DNA of 64,000 nucleotides from Pseudomonas fluorescens (GCF_040448305.1 NZ_CP148752.1:3286001-3350000); one strand, 5' to 3'. Positions 43,606-53,113 are shown, counted from the stretch's first letter. Notes: a model not told the origin generated them from the letters alone. Numbers and translations are program-made.

Positions 43606-44450
43606 TGGGAAGCCCTCACCCGCGCCTGTGCAGCACTCTGCGCCAGACGATCCAGGATCATGGTCAGGATAACGATAGCGATGGCCGCGTTGATCGACTT
43701 GGCGATATCCAACGTACGGATGGAACCGTAAATCGCCTCGCCCAAACCGCCCGAACCCACAATGCCGGCGATGACGACCATACCGAACGCCATCATCAGG
43801 CTTTGGTTGACACCGGCCATGATGCTGGGCATGGCGAACGGTAAGCGGATCTTGAAAAACATCTGCATTCCGGTCACGCCGCTGGCATCTCCCAACTCGA
43901 TGAACTCCTTGGGTGTCATGCGAATACCCAGGGAGGTCAGTCGTAGCGCAGGGGGAAGCGCGACGATAAAAGTCGCCAACAGCGCCGTGGCAGGGCCGTA
44001 GCCGAGCAGTGCAATGGCCGGTAGCAGGTAGATGTAGGGCGGCATCGTTTGGATCAAATCCAGACAAGGATCAACCACACGATCAAAGGCCGGCGCCAGA
44101 CCGGCAATGACCCCCAGCGGAATGGCGACAACCAGTGCCAGGACAGTCGCTGTGAGCACCAGGGCAAGCGTGCTGACTGTCTCTGGCCACAAGCCGATGA
44201 CGTCGCAAAACAACAAGGCCAAACCTGTAAGAATTGCAAAGCGAACGCCAGCCAGACGCCAGCCAATCAACGCCATGACAATCGCTACAACGTAGTGCGG
44301 TGGATAGGCGACACACCACAGCACGCCTTCGTATATGCCATTCAGCACCGCATTGACGGCATCGAACACGAACTCGCCATTGTCCGAAAGCCATTCCAGT
44401 CCTGTATCAATGGAGGTATCAAACTGACTGGAAAAATCCGGCATGCTCAT
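43602..44450 (-). CDS. Glycine-betaine-type ABC transporter permease (ProW/OpuAB family), first subunit
   Basis: 282 residues. The core IQTMPPYIYLLPAIALLGYG and the EAA loop LGDASGVTGMQMFFKIRLP match ProW-type permeases. Ribosome site GGAGG 7 nt before the ATG. Overlaps the ATPase gene by four bases at one end and the second permease by four at the other. The two permeases resemble each other along their length, so they look like an old duplication. Confidence 0.92.
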   Translation of the reverse strand: MSMPDFSSQFDTSIDTGLEWLSDNGEFVFDAVNAVLNGIYEGVLWCVAYPPHYVVAIVMALIGWRLAGVRFAILTGLALLFCDVIGLWPETVSTLALVLTATVLALVVAIPLGVIAGLAPAFDRVVDPCLDLIQTMPPYIYLLPAIALLGYGPATALLATFIVALPPALRLTSLGIRMTPKEFIELGDASGVTGMQMFFKIRLPFAMPSIMAGVNQSLMMAFGMVVIAGIVGSGGLGEAIYGSIRTLDIAKSINAAIAIVILTMILDRLAQSAAQARVRASQ

Positions 44451-45577
44451 GCGGACGCCTCCATCGCGTTGGCAGTAGCTGCGGGCGCCAACTCGTTGGG
44501 AATACCTTGAACGCCACGCAGCAGATCACGAGGCGTAATGATCCCGACCACTGTTCCGTTATCGACGACGGCAAGCCCGTCGCGCCTGGACTTCATCGTC
44601 AAGCTGATGAGTTCATCGATATCGGCGTCAAGCGAGGTTTGGATGAGCCTGGAAATATCGCAAGTCGGCTGTGCAGCCTTGTAGGCCTGGACAGACGTCA
44701 TGACCGAGTGAGCCTTGACCAGATGCAATCGGGAAATGCCGGCGACGAATTCCGCCACGTAGTCGTCAGCCGGGTTGAGCACGATTTCCTCAGCGGTGCC
44801 AACCTGAATGATGGCGCCATCCTTCATGATCGCAATGCGGTCACCGATGCGGATGGCCTCGTCCAGATCGTGTGTGATAAACACCGCGGACTTGCCCAGC
44901 TCCTTGGTCAGCTGACGGAACTCATCCTGCAACTGTCGGCGAATCAGCGGATCAAGTGCGCTGAACGGCTCATCCATCAAAATTATTTCTGGGTCAGCTG
45001 TGAGTGCACGCGCCAGTCCGACCCGTTGTTGCATGCCGCCTGACAGTTCGCCTGGATAGCGTGAAGTCCATTCGCTCAATCCAACCTTCGCCAGCGCCTG
45101 CTCGGCCACTTTGTAACGTTCAGCCTTGCCCACACCCTGCACTTCCAGGCCAAACGCGGTGTTCTCAAGAACCGTACGGTTAGGCAGCAAGGCAACACTT
45201 TGAAAGACCATACCGATGTGACGCGCCCTCACCTCTCGCAGTTGTGCCGGCGACAAGGATGAAACGTCCTTGCCTTTGACCAGCACCTTCCCCGAGCTCG
45301 GGGTGATCAGCTTGTTCAGCAACCTTATAAGGGTGGATTTGCCACTGCCGGACAAACCCATGATGCAAAAGATTTCCCCCCGGCGAACCTGGAGACTGAC
45401 ATCGGAAACCCCGACCACACAGCCATAGTTTTGAAGGATCCGGGTCTTTGAAAGACCCTGCTGGACAACCGCGTCCATGGCTGTCGGTGCATTTTTACCG
45501 AAGATTTTCCAAACCGACTGGCAATCCACCAGCACTTCGTCAGTATTAATTGTGGCCATTGTCATTTCGCAATCCAT
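44447..45577 (-). CDS. Glycine-betaine-type ABC transporter ATP-binding protein with CBS domain (ProV type)
   Basis: 376 residues. Walker A GLSGSGKS, signature LSGGMQQRV and Walker B IILMDEPFSALDP are complete. The N-terminal extension with KIFGKN and the C-terminal CBS-like region (TMKSRRDGLAVVDNGTVVGI) are ProV/OpuAA features; CBS domains sense ionic strength or nucleotides in osmolyte importers. The start could also be the ATG 5 or 7 codons inside. Couples to the permeases through an ATGA overlap. Confidence 0.93.
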   Translation of the reverse strand: MDCEMTMATINTDEVLVDCQSVWKIFGKNAPTAMDAVVQQGLSKTRILQNYGCVVGVSDVSLQVRRGEIFCIMGLSGSGKSTLIRLLNKLITPSSGKVLVKGKDVSSLSPAQLREVRARHIGMVFQSVALLPNRTVLENTAFGLEVQGVGKAERYKVAEQALAKVGLSEWTSRYPGELSGGMQQRVGLARALTADPEIILMDEPFSALDPLIRRQLQDEFRQLTKELGKSAVFITHDLDEAIRIGDRIAIMKDGAIIQVGTAEEIVLNPADDYVAEFVAGISRLHLVKAHSVMTSVQAYKAAQPTCDISRLIQTSLDADIDELISLTMKSRRDGLAVVDNGTVVGIITPRDLLRGVQGIPNELAPAATANAMEASA

Positions 45578-45579
45578 CG

Positions 45580-45598
45580 AACCAGTTGTTTGCTGGTT
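45580..45598 (-). terminator. Small hairpin between binding-protein and ATPase genes
   Basis: AACCAG, 7-nt loop, CTGGTT, immediately upstream of the ATPase start and 43 nt after the binding-protein stop. Only six pairs; it could modulate downstream expression. Confidence 0.35.
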
Positions 45599-45640
45599 TC
45601 TTTAATTAATCAAAGGGCGGCAGTGGCAAAGAAACAAAAC

Positions 45641-46492
45641 TTAATAGTTCTTGATATTTCCCCAACGATTTACAAGATCTGTATGACTATCAATCCAACC
45701 CTTGATAGCCTCGTCCATGGTCTTGCCATCCTTGACTTCAGCATTCATCGCGGTGATGTCCGTGATAGGCACATAAACACTGGCCATCAGTTCACGCGCA
45801 CGCGGATTGGCTTCAGCGAAGCCTTTGTGTCCAATCCAGTAATAACCCTGCAACGGCGGGAAGACCCCTTTTGGATCTTTCAAGAATTTGAGATCAAATT
45901 TCTTGGTCATCCAGGAAGGATCCCAGACGGTTACCGCCACCCATTCTTTTCGGTCGGCTGCCGACTTTAAAGCCGCGGTCATGGCGGAAGTACTGCCTTC
46001 GACCAGCTTGAGCTTGATGTCGTACGCTTTGACGACGTTGTTCGCGTCACTCATCAAACCCGAACCTGGCTCAATACCAATGATTCTGTTCCCCAGTTTG
46101 TCCGCGTTTGCATTCAGCTGTTCGATGGAGTCGATGTCTACGTAACTGGGTACTGCCATTCCCTGATAAAGACCAAAGGAGACCGGTGACAGCTTCTCGA
46201 TTTTGTTCTTGTTCTTTTTCCAATAATCGGCGGCGGCGTAATCAATCTGGGATGCCAATACCTGAATATCCCCTTTGCTGAGTGCAGCGTAGGCGATCCC
46301 CCACTCGGAAAACTCCACGACTTTTACGGTATACCCAGCGTTCTCAAGTACCTTCTTGGTAATGCCGGTAATGGGCACCAAATCCTCCCAAGACATGGTC
46401 CCCATTACTATGTTTTTTTCTTCAGCGTGTGCCTGCAAACTCATCATACCCACAAACGCGAGCGCGCAGAATGCCTTCCAAATACTCTTCAT
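45641..46492 (-). CDS. Glycine-betaine/choline-type ABC substrate-binding protein (OpuAC family)
   Basis: 283 residues with a signal peptide (to AHA, then EEKNIVMGTMSWEDL). The OpuAC domain shows Trp and Tyr residues spread as expected for an aromatic box that holds a quaternary ammonium group (MSWEDL, YWKKN, TVWDPSW, GYYWIG). Relatives bind choline, carnitine or betaines. First gene of the importer operon; 68 nt after the DAO-type oxidase on the same strand, which makes import and oxidation of the same compound likely. Confidence 0.92.
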   Translation of the reverse strand: MKSIWKAFCALAFVGMMSLQAHAEEKNIVMGTMSWEDLVPITGITKKVLENAGYTVKVVEFSEWGIAYAALSKGDIQVLASQIDYAAADYWKKNKNKIEKLSPVSFGLYQGMAVPSYVDIDSIEQLNANADKLGNRIIGIEPGSGLMSDANNVVKAYDIKLKLVEGSTSAMTAALKSAADRKEWVAVTVWDPSWMTKKFDLKFLKDPKGVFPPLQGYYWIGHKGFAEANPRARELMASVYVPITDITAMNAEVKDGKTMDEAIKGWIDSHTDLVNRWGNIKNY

Positions 46493-46560
46493 GGATTGTT
46501 CCGTTCTTATTAGTGACTTATTAAACGGCCTTTATAGGAAAAGCCGACAGCTTAAACTTG

Positions 46561-47907
46561 TTAACCTTCTCGCCCGGCCCAAAATTCATGCCAACGAATG
46601 ACCGAGCTAACGCCCAGCTTCGTTATTATTTGGGGGGGTAGCCTGCTGGGTCCTGGCGCGTGACTGATACTATCCAGAAAATCAGAACGTATACCCGAAG
46701 CCAATTCCGCCGCCATTACACCTGCCAGAGTGCTCTTGACCGTTCCCAACCCATTTTCGCAGCAAGCCGAATACAGGTTTTCTTCGATCTCGCCAAATGC
46801 AGCGGCGCTGTTACGACTCAAACACAGACGGCCGGCCCAACTGAATTCCAATGCAGTGGATTTCAATTCCGGAAAGCGGGCGTCCAAGGAGTGTCGCTGC
46901 TCCTTGGCCACCGCCGCTACACGCTCTGGCGTGACCTGGATACTCGGGTCATAGGTGAATTTTGTCCGGATGACGATACGCGAGAGACCGTCTGTAGAGA
47001 TTTTACGAACAGTCGCCCCCATTGGATCAGCTGGCAACAATGCCCACTTGCCTCTACCCGGCACGTCTTTCTTGAATGCATCATCACTGTACGCGGCCGT
47101 CATGGAGGCGTAAGTGAAGACGTGCAACAGGCGTCCTTGATAATGTCCAAAGTCTTCAATGTGCCCGTTAACCCCCAAAATGACCTTGGGTGCGTGCACC
47201 GTCCCGTTATGAGATCGAGCGCTCCAACCGCTTCCCTGCTTGGTCAATTCAATAATCGGAGAGCGTTCGAACAGCGTGATTTTCCCTTCGAGCCCTGCTG
47301 CCAGGTCTCGGATGTATTGTGCGGGTTGAATCAACACTGCGCCGGGCGTGTAGATCCCACCGTTGTAATAGGTGGACCCAGTGATTTCGCGCATTTGCGC
47401 GGCATCAAACATCTCGAACTTCTCGCCGATGCGCTCAAGGGATTGTGCGTAATTGACGTTCAGCTTCAATCCCCGCTCAGTGGCGGCCGCGTTGATCTTC
47501 CCTGAAGGGTCGAAGGTGTCTGGCGACATACCGTACTCGCGTGCCGCCTGCGCAGCGAAATCGATCGCAAAACGATTTTGCGTGATTTCCAGCGCCGTTG
47601 CAGACTCACTCGCCACGGAGTATTCCCCAGACGACAGACTGTGCGGCACATCGATCATGAAACCAGAGTTTCTGCCTGCCGGCCCCTTGGCGACTTCATG
47701 AGCATCGACCACAACAATGCTGTCACCGGGGTGTAACTGTGAAAGTCTGCGAGCGGCGGACAAGCCGGCAAAACCGGCACCGATAATCAGCCAATCCGCC
47801 GTCACGTTTCCATCAAGCATGCGGACAGGCGCAGTGCGTGCGGAAATCGCCTCCCAACCCGAAACCCCGGTATCTACCGGCAGGCGCTTGATGGTATGGG
47901 TGCTCAT
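46561..47907 (-). CDS. FAD-dependent amine/amino-acid oxidase, DAO (PuuB/OrdL-like) family
   Basis: 448 residues. Dinucleotide motif WLIIGAGFAGLSAARRL at 40-56, then DAHEVAKGPAGRNSGFMID, the usual second FAD block of gamma-glutamylputrescine oxidase-like proteins. The C-terminal CCENGLGTVKSTLAG contains the flavin-binding end. Such enzymes oxidise a secondary amine or D-amino acid to an imine with O2 or a quinone. Start overlaps the aldehyde dehydrogenase stop by four bases. In this operon (DapA-like, ALDH, oxidase, importer) it would form the cyclic imine or aldehyde handled by the other two. Confidence 0.87.
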   Translation of the reverse strand: MSTHTIKRLPVDTGVSGWEAISARTAPVRMLDGNVTADWLIIGAGFAGLSAARRLSQLHPGDSIVVVDAHEVAKGPAGRNSGFMIDVPHSLSSGEYSVASESATALEITQNRFAIDFAAQAAREYGMSPDTFDPSGKINAAATERGLKLNVNYAQSLERIGEKFEMFDAAQMREITGSTYYNGGIYTPGAVLIQPAQYIRDLAAGLEGKITLFERSPIIELTKQGSGWSARSHNGTVHAPKVILGVNGHIEDFGHYQGRLLHVFTYASMTAAYSDDAFKKDVPGRGKWALLPADPMGATVRKISTDGLSRIVIRTKFTYDPSIQVTPERVAAVAKEQRHSLDARFPELKSTALEFSWAGRLCLSRNSAAAFGEIEENLYSACCENGLGTVKSTLAGVMAAELASGIRSDFLDSISHAPGPSRLPPQIITKLGVSSVIRWHEFWAGREG

Positions 47908-49421
47908 TTTTCGGTCTCTTCATCCGACCGATCAGACACATCGATCCAGATTGTTTTGATTTCGGTGTACTGGTCATGGGCAAAAATGGATTTGTCCCGA
48001 CCGCCGAAGCCCGACTCCTTGTAGCCGCCGAATGGCGTCGAAGCATCGCCCTCACCAAAGCAGTTCACCGTGACGATGCCCGCGCGAATTTCCCGTGACA
48101 ACCTGATCGCCCGGCGCAGACTGGCGGTGTATACCGAGGCTGCCAGGCCGTAGACCGTGTTATTGGCCAGGGCAATCGCTTCCGAGATCGTATTGAAGGT
48201 GGTGACCGAAAGAATCGGGCCGAAGATCTCTTCCTGAAACAGACGGTTGTCTGGACCGACACCGTCTATCACGGTCGGCTCTACGAAGGCACCGTCTTTG
48301 GTCGCACCACCGTAAACCACTTCAAGCTTTCCGGCGGTGGCGTGCTCAAGGTACGACTTCACTTTTGCGAAATGCTCAGGGCTGACCAGCGACCCTACGC
48401 GGTTTTCCGGATCGAGTGGGTCACCCATTTTCCATTCGCGGATGTACGCGCCCATGCGCTCCAGCAGTTCGTCTTTAACAGACGCATGGACGATCAGACG
48501 CGAGGTCGCGGAGCAGTTCTCGCCCATATTCCAGAACGCGCCATTGACGACATGCTGAGCGACGAGATCCAGGTCTTGGGCATCGTCCATCACCACGGCC
48601 GGGTTTTTCCCGCCGCACTCAAGGACGATGCGCTTCAGGTTCGAATCGGCGGCGTAATGCAGGAAGCGGCGGCCGGTCGCAGTGGAACCGGTAAAGCTCA
48701 CCATGTCGACGTCGTTATGCAAGCCAATGGGCTCGCCGACCTCTTTGCCCGTGCCGGTCACAATGTTCAGTACACCGGCGGGTATACCGGCTTCAAACGC
48801 CAGTTGAGCAACACGCAACGTGGTCAGCGACGTTTGTTCAGCAGGTTTGACGATGACCGAGCATCCTGCGGCGAGCGCCGGGCCGATTTTCCAGGCCAGC
48901 ATCAGCAGCGGGAAGTTCCAGGGCAATACGCAGCCCACCACGCCGATCGGCTCCCGGACCACCATGGTCAGCGCGTCGCTGCCCACCGGGGCGGTGTTGT
49001 CATAAATCTTGTCGATCAGTTCTGCGTGCCAGCGGATCGTGTGGATGGTGTCCGGGATGTCGACCAACTGACATTCACTGACCGGTTTGCCGCTATCGAG
49101 ACTTTCGAGGATGGCCAGTTCGTGTTGATGGCTTTCAAGCAGGTTTGCAAACTTCAACAGAACCGCTTTGCGCTCCCGAGGAGAAACAGATCTCCAGCGT
49201 CCATCCTCAAAGGCCTCTTTGGCATTGCTCACCGCAAAGTCGACATCCTCGGACGAACAGGCGGCGACGTCAGTCAAAAACTCACCCGTCGCCGGATTGT
49301 TCGTGGCGAAGGTTTTGCCCGAGATCGCGGGTTTAAACGCGCCATTGATGAATGCCTTGGAGGGCAGCGAAATGTCTTTGGCCAGAGCGGCATACTCGGC
49401 CTTGTTCAGAAGATCACCCAT
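47904..49421 (-). CDS. NAD(P)-dependent aldehyde dehydrogenase (PuuC/KauB-like)
   Basis: 505 residues. Catalytic Cys303 in NMGENCSATSR, Glu268 in VLECGGKNP, Asn169 in PWNFP and Lys192 in VIVKPAEQT. Sequence style is that of gamma-glutamyl-aminobutyraldehyde or guanidinobutyraldehyde dehydrogenases. It oxidises an aldehyde or semialdehyde to the acid. In the operon, a 2-oxoglutarate-semialdehyde role would match a DapA-type deaminase product, but the subfamily resemblance also allows other aldehydes. GGGAG precedes the ATG; the start overlaps the upstream stop by 8 nt. Confidence 0.92.
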   Translation of the reverse strand: MGDLLNKAEYAALAKDISLPSKAFINGAFKPAISGKTFATNNPATGEFLTDVAACSSEDVDFAVSNAKEAFEDGRWRSVSPRERKAVLLKFANLLESHQHELAILESLDSGKPVSECQLVDIPDTIHTIRWHAELIDKIYDNTAPVGSDALTMVVREPIGVVGCVLPWNFPLLMLAWKIGPALAAGCSVIVKPAEQTSLTTLRVAQLAFEAGIPAGVLNIVTGTGKEVGEPIGLHNDVDMVSFTGSTATGRRFLHYAADSNLKRIVLECGGKNPAVVMDDAQDLDLVAQHVVNGAFWNMGENCSATSRLIVHASVKDELLERMGAYIREWKMGDPLDPENRVGSLVSPEHFAKVKSYLEHATAGKLEVVYGGATKDGAFVEPTVIDGVGPDNRLFQEEIFGPILSVTTFNTISEAIALANNTVYGLAASVYTASLRRAIRLSREIRAGIVTVNCFGEGDASTPFGGYKESGFGGRDKSIFAHDQYTEIKTIWIDVSDRSDEETEK

Positions 49422-50325
49422 GGCTGGCTCCCGAAGAAATGTTGGCTACGTTACGTTTGAGTTCAGTAATGACCGACGCGAAACTCTGCTTTTCGTCCGC
49501 TTCAAGTGGCTGCAATGGCAGGCGCACGTTACCGACTTTCAATCCGGCAACTTCACAGCCGTACTTGATCGACTGCACGAACTTGCCACCGTCCAGGGCA
49601 TTCATCAGCGGCATCATTGCCGACATGATTTGACGGCCTTTGTCGAAGTTCTTTTCGATCACGCAGGCTTCATAAAGCGCGACGTGTTCCTTGGGCAGGA
49701 AGTTGGAACCTGCGCACACCCAACTGCGGGCGCCCCAGGCAAAAAACTCGAGGGCCTGGTCGTCCCATCCGCAGGACAAGGCGATGTTGGGGAACTGCCG
49801 GGCCAGCATATGCACCTGGCCCATGTCGCCGGAGCTTTCCTTGATGGCGACGACGTTTTTCGATTGGCTGACACGCGTGAAATACTCTTCATCCATCGAA
49901 ACGCACATGCGCCCCGGATAGTTGTAAAGCATGATCGGCAAGTCCGCTGCGCGATCGATAGTGAGCGCGTGAATCGCGTTTTCCTGTGAGGTTGGCAGCG
50001 CGTAAGGCGGGGACGTGACGAGAATCGCGTCCGCTTTGATCGATTTGGCATCCTTGGCGTACTGAACCGCATCTTCGGTGCGAATCGCCCCGGTACTGAC
50101 GATCAGTTGCACCCGAGTGCCGATCACGTCTTTGGCGTAGGCCGCCAACTCGGTGCGTTCTTCCGACGTCTGCGCATAATACTCGCCGGTCGACCCGCCG
50201 ATAATAATGCCGTGCACCTTCGCCTCAATCAGCGACTCCAAAACTTCCGAGTACACATCCCAGTCAATCTCCCCATCAGAGTTATAAGGAGTTACTGCTG
50301 GCGTATAAATACCTTCAAATTTCAA
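49414..50325 (-). CDS. DapA-family (dihydrodipicolinate synthase superfamily) lyase/deaminase
   Basis: 303 residues forming a TIM barrel. Schiff-base Lys162 in VVAIKESSGD, Tyr136 in LYNYPGRM and the carboxylate-binding GGSTGEYY near 43. It is not the lysine-pathway enzyme: the context is catabolic. In hydroxyproline degradation a member of this superfamily converts pyrroline-4-hydroxy-2-carboxylate to 2-oxoglutarate semialdehyde and ammonia, and the adjacent oxidase and aldehyde dehydrogenase are the expected partners. First gene of the minus-strand operon; a 484-nt divergent region separates it from the Rieske oxygenase. Confidence 0.87.
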   Translation of the reverse strand: MKFEGIYTPAVTPYNSDGEIDWDVYSEVLESLIEAKVHGIIIGGSTGEYYAQTSEERTELAAYAKDVIGTRVQLIVSTGAIRTEDAVQYAKDAKSIKADAILVTSPPYALPTSQENAIHALTIDRAADLPIMLYNYPGRMCVSMDEEYFTRVSQSKNVVAIKESSGDMGQVHMLARQFPNIALSCGWDDQALEFFAWGARSWVCAGSNFLPKEHVALYEACVIEKNFDKGRQIMSAMMPLMNALDGGKFVQSIKYGCEVAGLKVGNVRLPLQPLEADEKQSFASVITELKRNVANISSGASHG

Positions 50326-50809
50326 GATAAATGCTCCGAATGGGAGTTAGGTGGAAGATCAACGAGCGCGCCAGCTTTGATGCCTTGAGGCGCGATAAAG
50401 ATCTCTATGTTTTCACGGGACAGTTCCCAATGCTCAAACACGAGATCGCCAGAGGTTGTTTTACTGACTAAGTACCGTTAGCTGTTGAATCCAGACTGGC
50501 ATGGGGCAATAGAGTGGTCAATAGCGTGTCTTCCTCGCATAGACATCTTTAAAGCGATATAGCGCACAGAGTCGAAAAATATTTATCCTTTAAATTCAAT
50601 TGGTTACGAACAGCATCTTAAAGCTACGCTATCGATCGATAACATTTGTTTATGCATTGATAAGCGTAAAAGTTTCTTGTTGGGGTGTGATTGCAGACGT
50701 AGTCTTTACAACAGCGATATTTTATCGGCGAAATGACGTTACCCAATATCGAGATTGATGCAAACAATGGTCTTTTGTCGTCCCTTTGGTATTTTGGAGT
50801 GTGTTGACC
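50326..50809. promoter_or_regulatory. 484-nt AT-rich divergent promoter region of the betaine-like island
   Basis: No coding sequence seen. AT-rich compared with its flanks. CTATCGATCGATAAC near 50628-50642 contains the palindrome ATCGATCGAT, and ATTGATAAG follows about 20 nt later. GATAAC also occurs ahead of the second importer at 53300-53305, so a common regulator is possible. Promoters for the DapA-type operon and the Rieske gene must lie here. Confidence 0.45.
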
Positions 50810-52045
50810 GTGAGCACTAAATCGGCAGTTTCAAATCTTGTTGCGCAGCGCAAGCCTGACCACGCGCTGCCAGGTGCCCTTTATAGCGATCCAGACGTTT
50901 ACAGGCAGGATCTGGAACAGATCTGGCACAAAAGCTGGATCTTCGCAGGGCACACATTTGAGCTGGAGAAGTCGGGTCAGTACCTGTCGCTGCAAATCGG
51001 CGATTACCCTGTCGCGATCGTCCGTGGCGCAGATAAACAGATTCGTGCATTCCACAACGCTTGTCGTCATCGCGGCTCCAAGGTGTGCCCGGAAGCAAGC
51101 GGCAAGGTCGCCAAGCTGGTATGCCCTTACCACAAATGGACCTTCGAGCTGGATGGCAGACTGCTTTTCGCCGGAAACATGGGGGAGGACTTCGACAAGT
51201 CTCAGCATGGGTTGAAGTCCGTGCATTGTGAGGTCGTCGAAACGTACATCTATGTGTGCGTCGCTGATGTGGCTCCTGACTTTTCGTCATTCAGAAAATC
51301 TCTGACGCCTTTCGTTGCGCCTCATAACCTGGACGACTGCAAAGTCGCGTTTGAGTCGAACATCATCGAGAAAGGTAACTGGAAACTGGTTTTCGAGAAC
51401 AACCGCGAGTGTTACCACTGCGATTTTACTCACCCGGAATTGATGCACTCATTCGTTGACAACCCATCAGTGGGTGGCGCCGGCGGCGATGAGGATCTTG
51501 AACTCAAAGAGCATTGGGATCGTTGCGAAGCGGCAGGCCTGCCCAGCCAATTGGTCATGGACGAAGACGGTCGCTTCCGCATGACGCGCATCCCCCTTTT
51601 TTCCGGTGCCGTCAGCTACACAATGGATGGCAAGCCTGCGGTTGCCGGTCGCTTGGACACAACCGGTGAAGCCAACATCGGTGCGCTGCTTTATTTCAAC
51701 TACCCATCAACCTGGAACCACTTTCTGGGCGATCACGCGCTGAGCTTCCGCGTTCTGCCCATCGGTCCGGGCGAAACGTTGGTCACTACAAAATGGATCG
51801 TCAAGAAGGACGCGCAGGAAGGTGTCGACTACGACATCGATCGCCTGACCAAGGTTTGGCTTGCAACCAATGACCAGGATCGCACCTTGGTTGAAGGCGC
51901 ACAGGTCGGCGTCAGCTCTCCTGCTTACGAGCCGGGCCCATTGTCGGTGGCCAGCGAAATTGGTGTGTGTCAGTTTGATGATTGGTACTGCAAAACGATG
52001 CTTGAGCAACTCAATGACACGATCCCGTTAAGATCTGTCGGCTAA
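50810..52045 (+). CDS. Rieske aromatic-ring-hydroxylase-type oxygenase, GbcA/Stc2-like (betaine N-demethylase)
   Basis: 411 residues from a GTG start with TTTGGAG upstream. The 2Fe-2S site is Cys85-x-His87 (ACRHRGSKVC) and Cys105-x2-His108 (CPYHKWTF). The mononuclear iron domain shows ENNRECYHCDFTHPEL, the characteristic block of glycine betaine (GbcA) and stachydrine (Stc2) demethylases. These remove a methyl group as formaldehyde using O2 and reductant from a separate reductase. No reductase gene lies in the window, so electrons must come from elsewhere. It is divergent from the DapA/ALDH/oxidase/importer operon. Confidence 0.88.
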   Translation: MSTKSAVSNLVAQRKPDHALPGALYSDPDVYRQDLEQIWHKSWIFAGHTFELEKSGQYLSLQIGDYPVAIVRGADKQIRAFHNACRHRGSKVCPEASGKVAKLVCPYHKWTFELDGRLLFAGNMGEDFDKSQHGLKSVHCEVVETYIYVCVADVAPDFSSFRKSLTPFVAPHNLDDCKVAFESNIIEKGNWKLVFENNRECYHCDFTHPELMHSFVDNPSVGGAGGDEDLELKEHWDRCEAAGLPSQLVMDEDGRFRMTRIPLFSGAVSYTMDGKPAVAGRLDTTGEANIGALLYFNYPSTWNHFLGDHALSFRVLPIGPGETLVTTKWIVKKDAQEGVDYDIDRLTKVWLATNDQDRTLVEGAQVGVSSPAYEPGPLSVASEIGVCQFDDWYCKTMLEQLNDTIPLRSVG

Positions 52046-52054
52046 GAGCAAAAC

Positions 52055-52091
52055 TGCCGGTGGTGAGAACCACGAATGATCACCACCGGCA
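52055..52091. terminator. Bidirectional hairpin between convergent genes
   Basis: TGCCGGTGGTGA and TCACCACCGGCA, a perfect 12-bp stem with a 13-nt loop, between the Rieske stop (52045) and the LysR stop (52160). Confidence 0.65.
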
Positions 52092-52159
52092 TACCCACAC
52101 TTCTCCCCTCCTCGCACCCCGAGTCACGGCTCAATCAGCACTCCTGTCTTCCAGACAGC

Positions 52160-53113
52160 TCAGGAAAACTGGGCGAGAATCCAGTCTCGTAGCCGACAAC
52201 ACGCGTCGTCATTGATCCGGTCTTCACGAAATGTCAGATAGTGCTGACTTTCATGGAGAACCACTTCCTCTTCTATCGGCCGAATCAGCGTGCCGTTTTC
52301 GATCAGGTTTGCAACCAGGTGATTCCATCCGAGGGCTACGCCCTGATGGGTCAACACCATGCTGATGACCAGGTTGTAGTCGTTCGCATTGAAAACGTGA
52401 GGGCTGTCGTGGGGGCGTTTCTCGATATCAACATCGTGATAAGCCAGCCAAACGCCCCAGTCAACGTGCTCCGCTACCTGGGATCTGCCATAGGGGCTGA
52501 GGTTGAGCAAAACCCCGTCGCGTAACCCTTCCAGGCTGGACAGCTCAGGGTGCTCCTCTTTGTAACGAGGTGTGCACACAGGATAGATGACGTCATGAAA
52601 CAACGGATAACTGCGGTAGCCATCCTGAATCCTGGCCATTTTGGTGATGAAGATGTCCGGAGTTACACCCGGTTCCATCGACAAAAAGTTTTGAGTGGTG
52701 ACCAGATTGAGGTCGATGTCTGCGTTCTTGGTAAAAAAACCTGGCAGCTTCGCTGCGAGCCAGAGGGCTGAAAACGCGGGAGAACAGCAAAGCGTCAACG
52801 TGCGCTTGCCTGCATTGTTGGTGCGAATGCGCTCCGCCGCCTGGGAAATGTTGACGAAAGATAGCTGTGCCGCATCAAAAAAGATGGATCCGGCTTCCGT
52901 CAACTCGACAGCTCGCCCCACCCTCTTGAAGAGATCCACCCCAAGGTACGCCTCAAGCTCCCGAATCTGACGGCTGATCGCCGCTTGAGTAACGCACAGC
53001 GCTTCAGCCGCACGCGTAAAGCTCTGATATTTGGCGGCGGCTACGAATGACTTCACTGCTTTCAGAGACGGCATTTTCAGCAGCGTCATGTCTGGATCGA
53101 TGTGCTTAACCAT
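52160..53113 (-). CDS. LysR-family regulator (GcvA-like)
   Basis: 317 residues; the ATG at 53113 is used here, with 53089 as an alternative. Helix-turn-helix SFTRAAEALCVTQAAISRQI, then RELEAYLGVDLFKR. The effector domain contains VFNANDYNLVISMVLTHQGVALGW, usual for GcvA-type members. It is divergent from the second betaine-type importer, so it is likely its regulator. It is not related to the LysR at 26937 beyond the family level. Confidence 0.9.
   Translation of the reverse strand: MVKHIDPDMTLLKMPSLKAVKSFVAAAKYQSFTRAAEALCVTQAAISRQIRELEAYLGVDLFKRVGRAVELTEAGSIFFDAAQLSFVNISQAAERIRTNNAGKRTLTLCCSPAFSALWLAAKLPGFFTKNADIDLNLVTTQNFLSMEPGVTPDIFITKMARIQDGYRSYPLFHDVIYPVCTPRYKEEHPELSSLEGLRDGVLLNLSPYGRSQVAEHVDWGVWLAYHDVDIEKRPHDSPHVFNANDYNLVISMVLTHQGVALGWNHLVANLIENGTLIRPIEEEVVLHESQHYLTFREDRINDDACCRLRDWILAQFS

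Noticed and set aside
48342..49460. Rightward open frame opposite the aldehyde dehydrogenase
   Set aside because: The minus strand has all catalytic residues of an ALDH.
49414..50325. Lysine-biosynthesis dapA
   Set aside because: The gene is embedded in a catabolic operon with an oxidase and ALDH, and biosynthetic dapA is normally elsewhere; only the superfamily is certain.
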